A stretch of 24,643 nucleotides of DNA. Source: Acephala macrosclerotiorum. Its lineage: Eukaryota; Ascomycota; Leotiomycetes; Helotiales; Mollisiaceae. The stretch covers positions 1 through 24,643 of the forward strand of contig MU119711.1 of the NCBI GenBank assembly GCA_014904845.1, read 5' to 3'. Below are positions 24,337 to 24,643 of the stretch, in pieces. A program made the position numbers and the translations under genes. The stretch's first letter is position 1. The number at the start of each line of letters is the position of its first letter. The notes beneath the pieces were generated by a model, which was given only the letters and a program-made list of their open reading frames with translations, had not been told where the DNA came from and searched no databases.

Positions 24337-24511
24337 TATTAAAATATATATACGTGTTTATTACGTATTTTAATTAAAAAAAAATTAATATAAAACTTGA
24401 AAATATATTAATATTTTCAATTTTAAATTTAATTTTTAAACAATTAATAATTTTTATATTCAATATATAAAAATTATAACAATTAAATATAATATTTTAA
24501 TATTATTAATA
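24337..24511 (+). repeat. Direct repeat of element B, copy 2 (probable 3' LTR)
   Basis: This is the partner of 16070-16262 and the more AT-shifted of the two. It is shorter mainly because it lacks the block around the CGAG of copy 1 (about 16228-16245). After it the composition falls to nearly pure A and T, as in the other substrate segments. Confidence 0.68.
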
Positions 24512-24643
24512 ATTTTAAAATTATTATTTAAAAAAAAAAATAAAATTTTTTTTTTAAATAAATTTTTATTTATTAATAAAAAATTAATATTAAAAATATA
24601 TTTAAAAAAAATATTATTATAAATAATAATATATATATTATAT
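24512..24643. other. AT-rich substrate, right flank
   Basis: There is no gene here, and the segment is virtually pure A and T, ending in an AT alternating run. It resembles 1-357 and 7937-16069 and is probably the continuation of the old substrate beyond element B. Confidence 0.5.

Larger units (their letters stand above)
16070..24511 (+). mobile_element. Element B: degenerate LTR-retrotransposon-like element
   Basis: Direct repeats at 16070-16262 and 24337-24511 enclose about 8.1 kb with more C and G than the DNA outside. The left repeat starts TGTCAAAATAT and the right TATTAAAATAT, the change expected if RIP converted TG and CA to TA. Both end in a TTATTAATA-type sequence, compatible with a mutated CA end. 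The 5 bp before the left repeat are GTTTT and after the right ATTTT, a possible target-site duplication with one G-to-A change, though weak in such AT-rich DNA. The interior is A-rich on plus, so the sense strand was probably plus, opposite to element A. No protein frame survives. Unit C is inserted at 21749-22516. The family is not identifiable by eye. Confidence 0.55.

Noticed and set aside
1..24643. Mitochondrial, plastid or reduced endosymbiont genome
   Set aside because: Those keep dense genes, tRNAs and rRNAs even at very low GC. Here no gene or structured RNA is visible over 24.6 kb, and repeats differ by RIP-type transitions.
1..24643. Intergenic DNA of an AT-rich protist or anaerobic gut fungus
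   Set aside because: Possible from base content alone, but it does not explain the surviving C and G being mostly CpG, the all-transition differences between repeat copies, or composition steps at repeat edges.

Overview
This window is gene-free, extremely AT-rich DNA. Outside two short islands nearly every C and G that remains sits in a CpG. Repeated copies differ almost only by C/T and G/A changes, and stop codons fill all six frames. This is the signature of repeat-induced point mutation (RIP), so the likely source is the nuclear genome of a filamentous ascomycete (Pezizomycotina): an AT-rich isochore or other heterochromatic, possibly centromeric, block. I cannot name a species. I found no protein-coding gene, tRNA, rRNA or CRISPR array.

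The layout is nested, with four classes of DNA that differ in how far they have been mutated. (1) The oldest substrate, roughly 4-6% GC by eye, lies at 1-357, 7937-16069 and 24512-24643. (2) Element A (358-7936, roughly 12% GC) is bounded by direct repeats of about 247 bp. (3) Element B (16070-24511, roughly 11% GC) is bounded by direct repeats of about 175-193 bp. Both look like dead LTR retrotransposons inserted into the substrate. (4) Each carries one copy of a GC-richer (roughly 30%) unit of about 770 bp, 'C', at 4844-5613 in A and, inverted, at 21749-22516 in B. The two C copies form a large inverted repeat whose arms lie about 16 kb apart.

Nothing here acts as a functional pathway. The interest is historical: successive insertions, each mutated to a different depth, can be read as a sequence of events. 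The C copies are the youngest and most informative. In the part I aligned by hand every mismatch is a transition, each copy has been mutated separately, and C-to-T change on the window's plus strand predominates in both. C also has palindromes, a short 20-bp repeat array and matching motifs near both ends, which suggests a non-autonomous DNA transposon (MITE-like) that I cannot assign to a family.

GC percentages and mismatch counts are hand estimates, not computed values.
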